Shown in pieces: positions 1 to 13,008 of a DNA stretch of 64,000 nucleotides. Below the pieces are notes generated by a model. The model searched no databases. It had not been told where the DNA came from and saw only the letters and a list, made by a program, of their open reading frames with translations. This DNA is from Solea solea. Taxonomy: Eukaryota; Chordata; Actinopteri; Pleuronectiformes; Soleidae. The position numbers and the translations under genes are program-made. Location of the stretch: contig NC_081142.1 of NCBI RefSeq assembly GCF_958295425.1, positions 9,839,754 through 9,903,753 of the forward strand, written 5' to 3'. The number at the start of each line of letters is the position of its first letter. Positions within the stretch are counted from its first letter, which is position 1.

Positions 1-46
1 TTGGTGCTTTTCTTCATTGATAGACAGCCTTTTCAAACTGAAAACT

Positions 47-503
47 AAAGTTTGTTTTGCTTTATAAACCACTCAATACCCTCATTCATCAAAGTCAGCA
101 ATTTTACATTAACCTGGTGTTCGAAATCCTTCCAATTTACCCAAGTGATTAAAACGTACTCAACAAGGCAGCAATAGACCAGCAGCTCTTATGTCCCTGC
201 AAATTAAAAACACTGATTTTCTCTGTCCCATTGGAAAAGACTAAGTCTAATGGCAAGATAAAGCAGCAAACACCATAAGAATATTATTCTTAAGAAATAG
301 ACCTCGGAAGGCAAGGATTTTATTGGGTGAGCCTTTTGTTAAATGACTAAAATGTATTTGCTGGCAGCCATGTTATCAGTGAGAGCCAGCATGTGTGTGT
401 CAGGTTGCTTTCTGGCAATGGCAGTAAATACCAGGGGTGCACACAGTGCAGTCAGTACCTCATATAACCACGCTTCAGAAAACCTGAACTACCCCTTTAA
501 GTA
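47..503 (+). mobile_element. Non-autonomous DNA element (MITE-like), copy 1
   Basis: Shares with 5430-5948 the blocks TCAGCAATTTTACAT, CTGATTTTCTCTG, GGCAAGATAAAGCAGCAAAC and a right end AACCTGAACTACCCCTTTAA. The left end is diverged or cut. No coding capacity. Confidence 0.55.
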
Positions 504-1539
504 GCACACTTCTTTGCCACAATTAAAACACCAAATGAGGCAATGTATCTTCTATCTATCAGTGTTCTACTGTGTTGTTCACATAAATTATAAGTAAATC
601 AATTACAAATGCACATATTTCCTGCTGCATCACAACACAAACCTTTGTAACTTCAGCTCCGTGTTCATTCTCTCTCTCTCTCTCTCTCTTACACACACAC
701 ACATACACACAATTCTCATTCATTCCCTCTGCAGTCGTCTTTACTGGACCCTGTAAATGGAGGGATTAATACAATTGAATGGATAGTGTCTTTTCATTGT
801 TGGCAGGAAGGCTCAGTAATTAGCTGCTTGGAGAGCCAAGGGGAGCCTCCGTTCAGCCTCCCAGTGTCTGTGCTCGTGCTTGTGCTGTATGCATGATCTG
901 TGTGTATGTTTTTGAGATCGTCTATGTCTGCAAAGGAGAGGGTCATGATTTTAAACAGACAAAATATTTTTAAAGATTATCCTCCTTGTGTTCGGGATTT
1001 ACACCTTTAGCACGCGCTGGTCCTGCACTTCAGGGTTTATGGTCTGCAGCTCAGACAAACCGACAAACAACAAGCTCTCTCTGAATGTCACTCAAACACA
1101 TGCACAATGCAAAGTGCAATCACATGTATTGTCACTGATCATTCCTTTCATGCAGATGCACTTAACTGCACTCATAGGAAAAAACCTCTGCAGGCACGTG
1201 ACACAGGAAAAGGGGACTTGTATGTAAATGTACAGCATTTACATTTTCTTTTCTGTATTTTGATATGCACACAAAAATATCTGCTGATGTTATTTTTTAT
1301 CTAAAAGGTATGTGACAAAAAAAAGACAATTATTATCATAATTCACAACTTCACATTCTTGCAGTACAGTATAAGTTAATGTTTTGATTGTATCTCATGT
1401 GGTAATGCTCCATTTTTTGTATGACTTGAAAAAAATAAAGCAAATCAAATAGCTACCATAACATCTCTATAATCACAATTAGATATTTTGCCCAAATATA
1501 CCGGAAGACAAAGGAAGAAGAGAGGAGAACAGCGTGTCA
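504..1539. other. Intergenic, possible conserved element at 735-895
   Basis: No gene seen. The block 735-895 is less AT-simple than its surroundings and contains TAATTAGCTGC, a homeodomain-type core; conservation cannot be judged here. The rest is unremarkable. Confidence 0.4.
673..712. repeat. Microsatellite (CT)n(AC)n
   Basis: CT run followed by an interrupted AC run, upstream of a possible conserved block. Confidence 0.8.
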
Positions 1540-2725
1540 GGAGGCAGAGGGACAGGTAGGAGTGTGGAGGTGAGAGTAGGGACTACTTTAAATGTAGGGA
1601 TTCAGGCTGGTAAAAGGAGAGAGCTGGCTGATGTGAATTGAGAAAAGGAAGGTAGATATGGTGTGTGTGCAAGACACCAGGTGGAAGGGAAGCAAGGCCA
1701 GGAACATAGGAAGCGCTTTCAAACTGTGAGGGCAGCTGTGAAGATGATGAAGAGTGGACAGGCCGTTGAGAACAAAATCTTGGAGAGCAAGAAAGCACCC
1801 AAGGAATTGATTAAAAATGTAGTGGTACCCATTCTTCAAGTACTAGGATGATGTGCAGAACTGTAATAATTACAGGAGTATAAAGGTGATCAGCTACACC
1901 ATGAAGATGTGGAAACAAGTGAAAATCAGCGAGCAGCACCAGTATGGGTTTATGCCAAGAAACAGTACCACAGATGGGATTTTTGCTTTGAGATGCTGAT
2001 GGAGAACTATAGATAAGACCAGAAGGAGTTACACTGTTTCTTTGTGGAACTAGAGAAAGCTGATAATCCAGTGCCAAGAGAGGAACTGTGGTATTGCATG
2101 AGGAAGACAGGAGTGGCAGAGAACTATGTGAGGGAGGACATGTAACACTGAGACAGTGGTGAGGTGTGCATTGGGAGTGACAGATGGGTTCAAGGGGAAG
2201 GTGGGAATACATCAGGGATCAGCTCTGAGCCCCTTCTTGTTTGCCATGATGATGGACAGGTTGACAGATGAGGTCACGCAAGAGTCTCTGTGGACTATGT
2301 TGTTTGCAGATGATATTGTAATCTGTAGTGAGAGTAGGGGACGGGTAGAATAGAGCCCGGAGACGTCGACGTGTCAATGACAGTGAGCCAGGTGGTACGG
2401 TGATGATGCAACGAGAAGCAGTAGCAAAAGTGGATGAGTTTAAATACCTGAGGTCAACCGGCCAAAGCAGTGGACAGTGCACAGGAGAGTAAAGACAGGC
2501 TGGAGTGGGTGATGTGTGACAGAAGGACAGCAGCAAATGTGAAAGGGAAGGTTTACAAGACAATATTGAGGCCTGCTATGATTTATGGCTTAGAGACAGC
2601 ATCACTGTCTAAAAGATGCTGAAGATGCTGAGATTTTTGTTGGGAGGGACCAGGATGGACAGGACTAGAAATGAGCATATTCAAGGGACAGCTCAGGTTG
2701 AATGGTTGAAAGGCTTGTGTATGAA
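1540..2725 (+). mobile_element. Decayed non-LTR retrotransposon (RTE-like LINE)
   Basis: The first part (1550-1700) translates, with frame changes, into a piece like the N-terminal endonuclease of fish LINEs (GKRRELADV, QVEGKQGQEH). From about 1710 it jumps to the region before the reverse transcriptase, then to the RT core: YGFMPRNSTTDGIFALR, KVGIHQGSALSPFLFAMMMD and the catalytic FADDIVICSES (2307-2339). The end matches the C-terminal part (LKMLRFLLGGTRMDRTRNEH, 2616-2680). Many stops and frameshifts and a large internal deletion show it is dead. RTE-clade assignment is from memory of similar fish elements. Confidence 0.85.
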
Positions 2726-3889
2726 GTTTCATGTGTCTGGATACTTCTGCTGCCATGTGACACTTCAAGTTCACACTTTTAAAAAACACTGTATATATGC
2801 AGTACATTTCCAGTACTTTCATTTCATTATAATATGTGGCTTTCTGGCGTTCTTTCCGGTTTTATACTGTAATTTCTGATGTTGTTTTTTGGTTTCTCTC
2901 TGTATTAGGTGCTGTGTGTTGGACTTTTGAGCTGTCTCTTCTTCTCAGTCTTTGCCAGTTCATTTATTCTGTTCCCTATTTGCATTTCTCATTGCTACTT
3001 GCTCATTACAGTGTTTTTATTCATATTCATTTGCATTTAGGTCCAGAAACTCTTAACTCTTGAAATGAGATTATATTGATCATCAGGCCTCAAGTTCTTC
3101 TTTAATTCCATCTGATTTGGAAGGGAAAAGTGTGATGTTTAATGGATTGAACTGGCCACAGATGATCAAGACGGACAGGAGGAAGAGCCCACCTGTCTAG
3201 CATGGTATCTGAAACAGGATCAGTGAGGAAGATTAGGAAAGCTGCTGACTATGACACTATATATCAGACTAAGCCATTGATGAGGAAGACTAAAGCTTTT
3301 GGAAGGAACACAGTGGCCGGATCAACGGGACGATTATGTGCCCTATGATGCGTTCAGTCATCCGATTAATCTCACTCAAAGACCACACATCTCGTGTTGA
3401 TAATCCATGTTGATAACCGCTGTCTTTCAGGTCATCACATTGATCCATGGAGCTTCGGTGTGTCTCAACTCTGTTTGGTTCCGTCTGACATAGACCAGCG
3501 ATGAAACTGTAACCACGGAAACACAGCTTGATATGCACTGCAGAGGATTAATGAGTCACCGAAATTTTATTGTGAATCAATCAACCTTTCAGACCAAGAG
3601 TCTGTTACTACACACACAGCTTATACTGTGTGGATGTTAGGGTCAGAGTCTGACCTCATATTAGAGAGACACTGCATCGACACTTTCTCCACATTCATCC
3701 TCAAGGCTTCATATTCACTGATTTATAAACGTGTAAAGAAGTGATGATTAAATTAAGTATAGAATGAATGTACTGGGTCACATAGTGTAGTAGTGGTTAA
3801 AAGGTAACTTCTACTTCTACCAAAGTCATTTTCTGGTAAGATAATTTTACTCAAGTATCCCTTTAAGGTACAGTACTTTTTTCTCTGGG
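2726..3889. other. Intergenic, nothing recognised
   Basis: No gene, RNA or repeat that I can name. Short open frames here lack family resemblance. Confidence 0.5.
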
Positions 3890-4090
3890 CTCTCCCGTCT
3901 CCTGTCACAGTCCAAAAACATGCAGAGGTTCATTTAACACTCTAAGTTGACTGTAGGTGAGCGTGTCAGAGTGACTGGTCCTGTGATGGACTGGTGACCT
4001 GTCCAGGGTGCACCCCGCCTTCAGCACTATGTCAGCTGGGATTGGCTCCAGCGACCCCGCAACCCTCATGTGGAGGTTAAAAAAAAACTG
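3890..4090 (+). mobile_element. Abundant teleost dispersed repeat, copy A
   Basis: Contains GATGGACTGGTGACCTGTCC, AGGGTGCACCCCGCC and GTCAGCTGGGATTGGCTCCA, a signature found many times in fish genomes (probably a LINE 3' tail or derived SINE). Family name not certain. Confidence 0.7.
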
Positions 4091-4169
4091 AGAGCAGTAC
4101 ATCAATTAAAAGTTTTTTTCCTTGACATTTTGCAACTCCATTGTTTTTTTGTGTCAAATATGAATAGGT

Positions 4170-4372
4170 TACATAATCCATCTCCTACCACTTTATCCTC
4201 CACATGACATAGGGCAAAAGGCAGAGTCACACAGTGGAGAGGTTGCCACTCCATCATACCTATGGTCAATTTAGAGTGTCTAATTTACCTAATCCCCCTA
4301 TTGCCTATTTTTGGACTGTGGGAGGAAACTGGAGAAAACCCACGCACATGCAAACTCCATGCAGAAAGACAT
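4170..4372 (-). mobile_element. Same dispersed repeat, copy B, inverted
   Basis: Reverse-oriented copy with CACCTATGGTCAATTTAGAG-like sequence, TTGGACTGTGGGAGGAAACT and GCACATGCAAACTCCATGCA. It faces copy A across about 80 bases. Confidence 0.6.
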
Positions 4373-5429
4373 TTGTTTGCTTCTGTGCAGATAACGGTGA
4401 ACGTCAGTTTATTTTCCACGGGAACAGGTGTCCTCTCAGAGACAGCTTTCTCGCAATCACAATGTCCTGAACTGTAAAGGACCCTTAAGTAAACCTCTAT
4501 TATACTCCACTGTTTTACAGTATGTGTATCATGTTTGTGTGTTCTGGTGTGTTCAGCCCTGGCTTTTGTGTAAAGCACTTAACCCTGGGTCATATGTGCA
4601 TCCCAGGGAGCCTTGTTTTCCCACAAATGGACCACAGCACACTTATCTCTGGACAGATTAGACTGTCAAGGTCTCGTCTGCTGCCCACTCCTCTCTTTCC
4701 ATGTACAAACACCTCATCTGCTCCTCTCCTTCTCACTTTCAAGACGGAAGCCACTTCAACATTTACATTTTTTTCATACTTCTCCCAGTGTTTGCTCCCT
4801 TCTCTTTTCTATTTCCCTCTCCCATTGCTCCTGCCGTCTGCCTTATGTGGTCCTTTCCTCACACTGACGGACAGTTCAGAGGGCTATGAGGCCATGTGCG
4901 GGGCTAAAGGATTAGTTTCATCATTGATAAGGTACGGGTGAGGAGTGCTGCATGGCAAGCTTGAACCTGCATGCCCTTCCTGAGAGGATGTGTCAGTGAC
5001 AGATTTATCCACATATTGTCAGAGTGACAGCGAGAGCAACACATTCAGAGAGAGGCCCTCTAAATGTGCGCTGCAGTCAAGGTCAGGTCAAAGTCACAGG
5101 TCGCCGAGCAGTGCGGACTCAGGGGGAAGAGGTGTGTCCTCAGGAAGACAGTGTGTACTGCACAGCATCAGAATACGGCCACTGTGCTTCCTCTTACAGT
5201 GGGAGTATGGGAACACTGTTGTTTTGTTGCTTCCTGTCACATGTGAACATGTCCACGTGCATGACATGAGCCGGGCTCCACCTGAGGACAGATATCACAC
5301 AGAGTGAGGGGTTACATCGTAGTTTGTCCTGCTTAAACAGTTCAGATGATGCTTCTCTTGACGGCAGTTAAAGCTGTGAATACAACAGTGGTAAATGGCC
5401 CTTTGGTAGCTGAGGGTTAGCGTAGTTTA
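4373..5429. other. Intergenic, nothing recognised
   Basis: Pyrimidine-rich around 4680-4850. Overlapping short open frames are compositional. No supported gene. Confidence 0.5.
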
Positions 5430-5948
5430 CAAAGATAGTTCAGGTTTTTGTGTGGTTGTATAAGGTACTGAAATCCATACAGAAAATCAGCAATTTTACA
5501 TCACGGCACATGCACCAGCTGCCGGTCTCATTTGCTTTGTGTCACTAAGGTAAATTCAAACAAAGGATTTCTTATTTGTTTTAGCTCAATGATGACATCA
5601 GCAGTAGATCAACAAAAACACTCCGCGGTGCCATGATGTGAAATTGCTGATTTTCTCTGGACTTTGGTGCGGAGAATGAGCGATCTACAGAGTGACACAC
5701 AGTTTCCAGTCGGATCAGGCTGTCTAACGGCAAGAAAAAGCAGCAAACACAATTTGTTTTGTCACGGTACTGGAGACTTAAGCAGCATTTTATTAGCTGA
5801 ACCTTCTGTTAACTGTCGCCGTTTGCCTGCATATCCTCGGCCGCAGCACCAGAGCCATGCAGAGCACAGTGTAAGACGTTCTCTGTGAGGATCAAAAATT
5901 GACCAGTGAGTGACTTTGTTCTCTACAAAAACCTGACCTATGGCTCTA
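5430..5948 (+). mobile_element. Non-autonomous DNA element (MITE-like), copy 2
   Basis: Left end GATAGTTCAGGTTTTT and right end AAAAACCTGACCTAT form imperfect terminal inverted repeats. The interior matches copy 1 at 47-503 in the same order. Length about 515 bp. No transposase frame. Confidence 0.6.
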
Positions 5949-8900
5949 ATTCTTTGCAAAATATCCTTCACATTTAAACAAATGGCACTTCACATAACTG
6001 CAGTCACACACTATAAATAAGACGTAAACTGTAATCAGATTTTTGATTTTGTCAGACCTAAATGTGTCAAATGTTCATGTGCAGTCAGTGCTCACCCTGG
6101 CATTAGATCCATGTAATCCATCATCAGTATGTTGAAAGCCAGATTGAGGATCACACAATTAGTGTGACTGTTGTCATTTATTTCAACAAAAATGCATTTC
6201 TGCAAAAAACTTGATGATAAAACAAAAATAGTTTTTGAGCAAAATGTAATTTTAACACTAATAATCGACCAAGTGGAATGGTTTTTGCATTTTTGAGTGG
6301 TATGGTTAGCTTGCATGTGAGTGCAGGGTAGGTGTAGCATAAAAAGTCCCAGAATTCCACTTGATCGCGATTTCCCTGAATTGAAACTGCTCCATGATTT
6401 TAAATATCCATCTTCTCATCATTCAATCTGTCATGAAATTGGTATGTCGAGATTTTCTTTGCAGGACACGCTTCTCATGATTCCACTGCTGATGTGAGTG
6501 AGATACTCACGATGTATGCACCTTGTCATACGTTATATGCAAGTGACATTTCGAGTTTCAATCATTTTCAGCTTACTCCCACAGTCCAAAAACAGGCAGA
6601 TTTGGTGAATTAGGCCAATTGGACACTGACCGTAACACTGACACTGACCATAAGTGTGAGCGTGAGAGTGGATGGTTGTTTGCCTCTGTGTGGCCCAGTG
6701 ATGGACTGGTGACCTGTCCAGGGTGAACCCCGCCTTTCACCCTACGTCAGCGGGGATTGACACCAGCGCCCCCTACGACCCAATCGCAGAAGATGGACGG
6801 GATGGATGGATAATTTTTTTTGGAACAAACATTTCAAACATCACACTGGACTGACAAAGCTGCAAAACTGTTAACCTTTTGCACCAGCTCCTTTAATAGC
6901 TCCTGGTGTTTTCCTGACCTCTGAGCAAAGCAGGAAATAGTTTGGAAATATATTTAGAGAAATAAACAGGAGCGGTCAAAAGGTGGGCTGTATTTTCTCC
7001 CTGACAGAGATTGAGTAAGAGAAAGGGGAAACACTTCATTACTTCCTGAGAATGAGGCATGGTTGTGGGATAAATGTAGAAGCATTGTATTAGTGTTTAC
7101 AGAGGAAACAGACTCAGCCACACACACCACCCATCCTGGACGTTGCAAACACCACATCCAAGGTGAGAACTACTCCTTGTGAGAGGATCAAAGACAGATT
7201 ACAGCGTTCATGACACCATCAATTAAAGGGGAGCGAGAGACTAACTGCTACTTTTGATAGAATCCTGGCCCAGCGTAGACAAAGCTGCTTCCCCCGCCGA
7301 ACCGTCTCCTCCACAAATAAAATTGGACATAACGTGGATGCCAAACAAAACTGCCACTATCCCTGATTAGTTTCCTCTTCCGTCTGCCTTTTACTATTGT
7401 TATTGACCCTCTGGAATTAAATCTTAAGCACTGGCCCCCGAGCTCTTGTCAGTTGTTTGACAGAGGTCTGAGTGTGTGTGGCCTGTCCTTTTCCATTCCG
7501 GAGGACCATGAGGGGGGAAGCCAGACATCAAGGCTTTAACTATTCACCCTTTCCAAGTCCTATTTCCAGCCGCTGCCCTGAGGCATGCTACTTCCAACAT
7601 CCTGCGACTTGGGCCTGACTGACCACAGCACTGCTCTGTGACCCCGGGGCCAGCAACTCTACACACGGAGAATGGGAGGGACTGGGTGGCTGTGTTTTGT
7701 CTTGAAACTTCCCAGAATGACAGTAATAAAACCGTGTTTGTTTATGTTCTCACAAGTAGAAGGACAGGGAAGCTGGCGATCAGGGGGAAGGAGTTCAGCG
7801 AGAGGTTCGGGAGTCAACAAAAAGAAACTGTGGCTTTAGACGTATGCAAGCAAGGGGTATTGACATGTAATGACATTTACTTGACAGTGTGCGAGTGTGT
7901 GTGGGGCGACTGCATGTTGTGGAAGATGACAGCGTGTTGAGGTCACTATAACTTTAGTCTAAAGTGCAAATTAAGGGATATGTATTTAGTAAGTGTAAAA
8001 ATAATCCATGCCAGCATGCCGATTAGATGTTCTTGTCCATATAGGTGAGCCAGATGTGATGTCATTTCATTCAGATGTGCACTTGACTCAGTCTATCTAT
8101 CTGTCTGTCGTCTTTTTAGAAATATCCTTGTTTTCCTGCAGTACAACAAGAGAACGGTTCAGTGCTAAATGGTCTCGTATGCAGAGTTTTTGTCGTCTTT
8201 TCAGCTTTCAGAGCTACAAAACACATTACAACTGCAGGTCAAGGCTTCTCGCAGCCTTCCCTCTCTGCTCCTGTGATGTTTTATTCAGCAGCAACATTTC
8301 TTGGCGTGCTGTGCGCTACGGTGCGAGTTAGACGGACACAGACAGGCTGAGAATCAGGAGAGAGGGGAGAGCCAGATAAACGGGTTAAATCACGGAAAGG
8401 AGGGCAATAGGAGATGTGATTGTTGCGATGATGTTGCAGCAGCAGTGACATTTACAGAGAAACATCATCTGTCTTTACGTCAGGATGAGCAGAAAAGCGT
8501 CTCACCTGCTGATGACACTGATCCTGTGGAGACAACGTTATTCAATGTAATTCAGTTAAATTTTATCACAACATACAGTACATCACCTCAAGGCCCTGGA
8601 CATAGACAACGTCATCGAGAGCAGAGACACTCACACAATGGGCAATCACTATAGGCATCAGTGGGGAGAAAAAAAAACTCCCCGTCCCTCTCTCTCCCTC
8701 TCTGATAGAACCAGACTCAAAGATGTGCGGCCATCTGCCTAGACAGGTTGGGGTGAAAGGAAATATGGGGGACAGGAAGGACAAGAGGGAGGTGTGGTTT
8801 AAACTGTTTATGTTTGCGTAATTTGCCAGTTGTTTCCTTTGTAACAATAAGTGAACAGAATTGTGAGGTAAATATATTTGAAGGTTCCATTTTTTGTCTA

Positions 8901-9477
8901 ATTGATGTAACGCTTTTATTTAATGTCCGTCTTGTCTCACTGTATTCTGTCATATTTGTCTTGAGTGACATGTTTGAGTCTAAATTGTAAAAATGTTGCA
9001 TAGGCTTCCCTTTGAAAATGCGACGGCACAAGAGAAAAGAACTTCATTCTGTAATGTGCGGCAGTAGAAGTGAAAAAGAAAGTGAGGTGGTGAATTATGA
9101 CTGAAGGAAATGTACTTAGATTCCACAGGGGATAAGTTTTCTATCTATTATTGACCCAGTCCGAACAAGGACAGTTCTGCATGGGGTTTGAATCGTTTGA
9201 AAACACGATTAAGATTAAGGAAAGGATGCAGTGAATACACATTTTATTGGGCCACAGATTATCATCTCTTAATAATGTTTCAGTTTTTATTTCATTATCT
9301 TATAATCACTGAAAAACGTTGAATAAATACATATTTCCTATTGTCCTTTCCTTCTTTTTATCAACTAAAATTTTTTTGTGAAATGCCTGCTTTTAATTTA
9401 CTAAAGAAATATGTGTCCAGAGAGGAACCTGGTGGACTGTAGCTGACATGTACGTTATCACATGGACTTTAGTCGAT
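5949..9477. other. Intergenic, apart from repeat copy C
   Basis: No gene recognised. 7240-7560 is relatively unique, higher-complexity sequence that might be regulatory, but nothing specific can be shown. Confidence 0.45.
6568..6815 (+). mobile_element. Same dispersed repeat, copy C
   Basis: Runs from CCCACAGTCCAAAAACAGGC through GGTGACCTGTCCAGGGTGAA to CGTCAGCGGGGATTG and a short (ATGG)n tail near 6795-6812. Confidence 0.7.
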
Positions 9478-9745
9478 ATTTCGTGTGCGTCCATGCATTT
9501 TGCATGTTCTCCCTGTGTGTGTGTGTGTGTGTGGATTTTCTCCAGGTTCTCCTGTTTGAGGATTAGGTAAATTGGACACCCTACATTGACCATAGGTGTG
9601 AGTGTGAGAGTGGATGGTTGTTTGTCTCTATGTGGTCCTGTGATGGACAGGAGACCTGTCCAAGGGGACCCTCTACCCTGTGTCAGCTGGGCCTCAGTGA
9701 CCTGGACCTGGATAAAGCAGGAGACAATGAAATGAATGAATGAAT
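9478..9745 (+). mobile_element. Same dispersed repeat, copy D
   Basis: Contains CACCCTACATTGACCATAGG, GTGTGAGTGTGAGAGTGGAT and GGAGACCTGTCCAAGG, with a (GT)n tract at 9513-9532 and an AATG tail at 9728-9747. Confidence 0.65.
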
Positions 9746-10128
9746 GATCAAATTGAAAATATTTAAATATCATACATATCTAAATATATAAATCCGTAGT
9801 TGTTTCACTTGCGATGCAGAATAAAACTGTAACATATTTTTCTCTAATTCACTCCAAATTTCAGCATCTTATGCCTTTTACCTTATGTCGGCTGATTCTG
9901 ACCAGACATGATCCCGCAATTAAAGCGACCGCAGCTTTGAAATAAATAAAGGACTCTTCGTGTGTGAGGATTCTTCCAGAAAACATCCAGCAGATGTTGT
10001 CCTGCTGTCAGACCGGTCAAGGTACAGTACAATCTGTGATGGGACCGATAATTAAATCAAATAAACATGTAGGAGCAAAACAGTGTGGAAACAAATTAAT
10101 CTGCTGCTGTGGTACTGATATTTGAGCT

Positions 10129-10150
10129 GGTGTGTGTGTGTGTGTGTGTT
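10129..10150. repeat. Microsatellite (GT)n
   Basis: Uninterrupted GT repeats. Confidence 0.8.
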
Positions 10151-11458
10151 TGATCCTTGTAAACGGCGTAGAACACAGGGACAGGATGAGAAGTTCCATC
10201 TCCTCTGAGAGCAGCGTTGTGCCTGTAAAACACACCAACACTCCACTCTTTTTTAATATAGTTTTTGGCTGCAGCCACAGTGAGGATTTGGATCGCCGAC
10301 AGAGATGAAGGAGCTTTTTTCTTTTCTCTCTCTCTCTCTTTTTTCCATCATTTCCTTTGGGCACCAAAGGGTGAAGAGGGATTTTCTTGTATTTTGTTTT
10401 ATATTTGCAATGTTAGCGACCCGATGGGAACGTTAAGGGCTGTTTTAATCATGTGAGTCACTATCTTCCACATGCAAACTCCGCAACTTCAGTCTCAGCC
10501 ACAGACGCACGTTCTGCACCTGCTAAGAATTTCAAACATTTACTACTTAATCTCTGAGTCAATAAACGGCCTGACGTTTCGGAGAACTATTTCCGTTTCC
10601 CAGTAGTTCAGTCTTTCAGTCTCCAGTTTTTTTGCAGACACGTAGATCCTGTCCACATCATCAATATTGGTGGACGGTGATGAAAACATCAGGTACTGCG
10701 ATGGAAATGGGTATTTGTTGTTGAGAAATACGATTGTGATTAAAGTTGGCGTAGGAAAAAATATTTGATTGCCGAGTTTCATCCACAAGGTTATTAAAGT
10801 CGCATCGAAATCAACATTTCAGTGTTTTAAACCACATTTTTGTTTCCCTACATGTTTGTACACAACTGAACGGTCATGCAGGAAGTACTGAACTAATCTT
10901 TTTTAATTAACTGATTACTAACTAATAAAATAACTGCTTTGCTTGTCAGTAGTTTGTGTCGCATTGGGGAGGTACTATGGTAAAATGGTGAAACGACATG
11001 TCTGATATCAAACCGCGTGGCGTCGAGCTCAGCCGCCATGAGTTGTGCTAGAACTCTTGATGTCCCGCCCCCACCCCGATCCAGAGTACTGAAGTTGACT
11101 TGCACGAGCAGAAGTGCCTCAGTCCTGACTCGAGTGAACACATCTTACTATCTAACGTCACGTTGCGCTTTCATAGTCTCCCATGATGCCGGCCATTTAG
11201 TGTTGAGCCCAGAGGAGCTGAACATGTGTCCGTTTGCCATCACGATGAAAGGTCATTGTTGAATTATTGATCAGCAATGACAAATAAATATCCCGTTTAT
11301 CTACTGTACCTTTAATAACTGACAAAGGCAGTCAGGGAACAAGCCGATGTGTGGTGTTTTCTGCAGTCTCCTAATCTGTGTCGTCTTCACAGGTGTCGAG
11401 GAAGTTCCTCGGTTTTCATTTTGCCGTTACTGTTTCACTCTACATGACCCACCACCCT

Positions 11459-11486
11459 CTGTGTGTGTGTGTGTGTGTGTGTGTGA
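11459..11486. repeat. Microsatellite (GT)n
   Basis: Uninterrupted GT repeats; a second (GT)n lies at 11709-11732. Confidence 0.85.
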
Positions 11487-11921
11487 GCTTTTTGTATCTG
11501 AGTGGTTGTGTTGTGTCTGAGTCTCTTCCACAGTCTTAACGGCCTAATGGGGGTTCCTCTCGTTCTCTCACTCACACACACACTGTGCTGAAACAACCAC
11601 TTTCTCGACTGTAACAGGTGAGGACGCAGGTTATTTTGAGAGTCATAATTATCTTTGAAGTGTCCATCACAAATAAAGCGAGTAGACACAACAGTGCATC
11701 TTTAGCTCTGTGTGTGTGTGTGTGTGTGTGTGTTCGCTCCTGTGGTCAGGCCACCACACTTGATCCCCTGCAGCCCCCCATCGCCTCTCTATCATTCCGT
11801 GCTCCCAGCCAAGTGTGAACATGTGGGTTAATGCGCTGAAGCTTCCAGCCTCTTTGTCAGGCAGAAGAGTCGCGAAACAGTCCTCAGTGGAAGAAATAAC
11901 CTCCCTGCTGAGCTCAGGTTG

Positions 11922-11968
11922 TGCTGCTGCTGCTGCTGATGATGATGATGATGCTGCTGATGCTGAGA
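11922..11968. repeat. Trinucleotide repeat (CTG/ATG)
   Basis: Five CTG followed by five ATG units and mixed CTG/ATG. Open in frames on both strands but with no evidence of coding. Confidence 0.8.
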
Positions 11969-12986
11969 GGCTTCACTTCTTTGCTCCTTCACCTCTTTAG
12001 TGGTCCAGGACCTGGCAGTGGGCACGAGTAATGACCGCAGCTGCTGTGGCTGGTGGTACAGCGCACATGAGGTGCTGAGTCTTGATGCTGCGAGGACAAG
12101 TTCATCCGCTTTATCATGTTTTGTCATAAAACAACAGACCTGAAGGAGTCTGACAACACACCAATCAGTGTTGCCAATGCTTTTCTAAACTGTCCAGTAT
12201 AGAATCAGACGATGGAACCAAGTACCAATTCAATGGTTAGCCATGCTCTTCTTGTACCAATTAAGCATCGTAGCGGTCCAGTATTTGGAAGTAAATGTCT
12301 TTCTTGGACAGTTTTGTCGTCATGATGTGCCATTTTGTTTTCTTGAGCCTTTTTATGATGCATTACTGTGTCTCACTTTAAGTTTGTGTTTTATGTCTCA
12401 CATTTTTTTTGCTTTCTTCTGCAAATTTCTGACAGAGAGGAAACCAAAAGCGTGAAAGGTGAAAGAGAGGTTCAGTCCAATCAGGCAAACAAAAACCCCA
12501 ACAGTCGTTTCTCTCCGGGGCAAAGAATACACATATTTCTCAACATGTTCAGTTGCTGTTTAAGACGTAGCAGGTGGTTTGGACACAGCACTTGTTTTTC
12601 TCTGGGTATTGACTGAACCTTGTGCTGGGAACGGCAGCTCAGACAGGAGGAGGCCTTGGGGGTGAGGAGGGAGGAGGCGGTGGGGGAGCTGAAGACAGTA
12701 TGAAGCACCTGGCAGCTCACGCTCTGAGCTCTGCCTCAGGCTGCAACCACAACCAGGAGGTGTAATTGGGGGAAGAGGGGTAAGAAAGGGGGTGGAGTTT
12801 GGTGGGGGTATATACACCAAGACTAACAGGCTGTTTAACTAAAGTGATGTGTTGGAACCGAGCACACCTTTCACGGGCCCCTTAATGTTCTCCTCTGGGA
12901 GGCCCCAAGCTGCCACAGCAGGTGGAGAGTCCTTCCTGGAACAAGGGAGGCTCCTCAGGGTAGCAGATTAGGACTGTGTATGCACG

Positions 12987-13008
12987 TGTGTGTGTGTGTG
13001 TGTGTGTG
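12987..13008. repeat. Microsatellite (GT)n
   Basis: GT run ending in GAGAGA. Confidence 0.8.

Noticed and set aside
11815..12127. Ala/Asp and Gln/His-rich open frames
   Set aside because: Generated by the CTG/ATG trinucleotide repeat.
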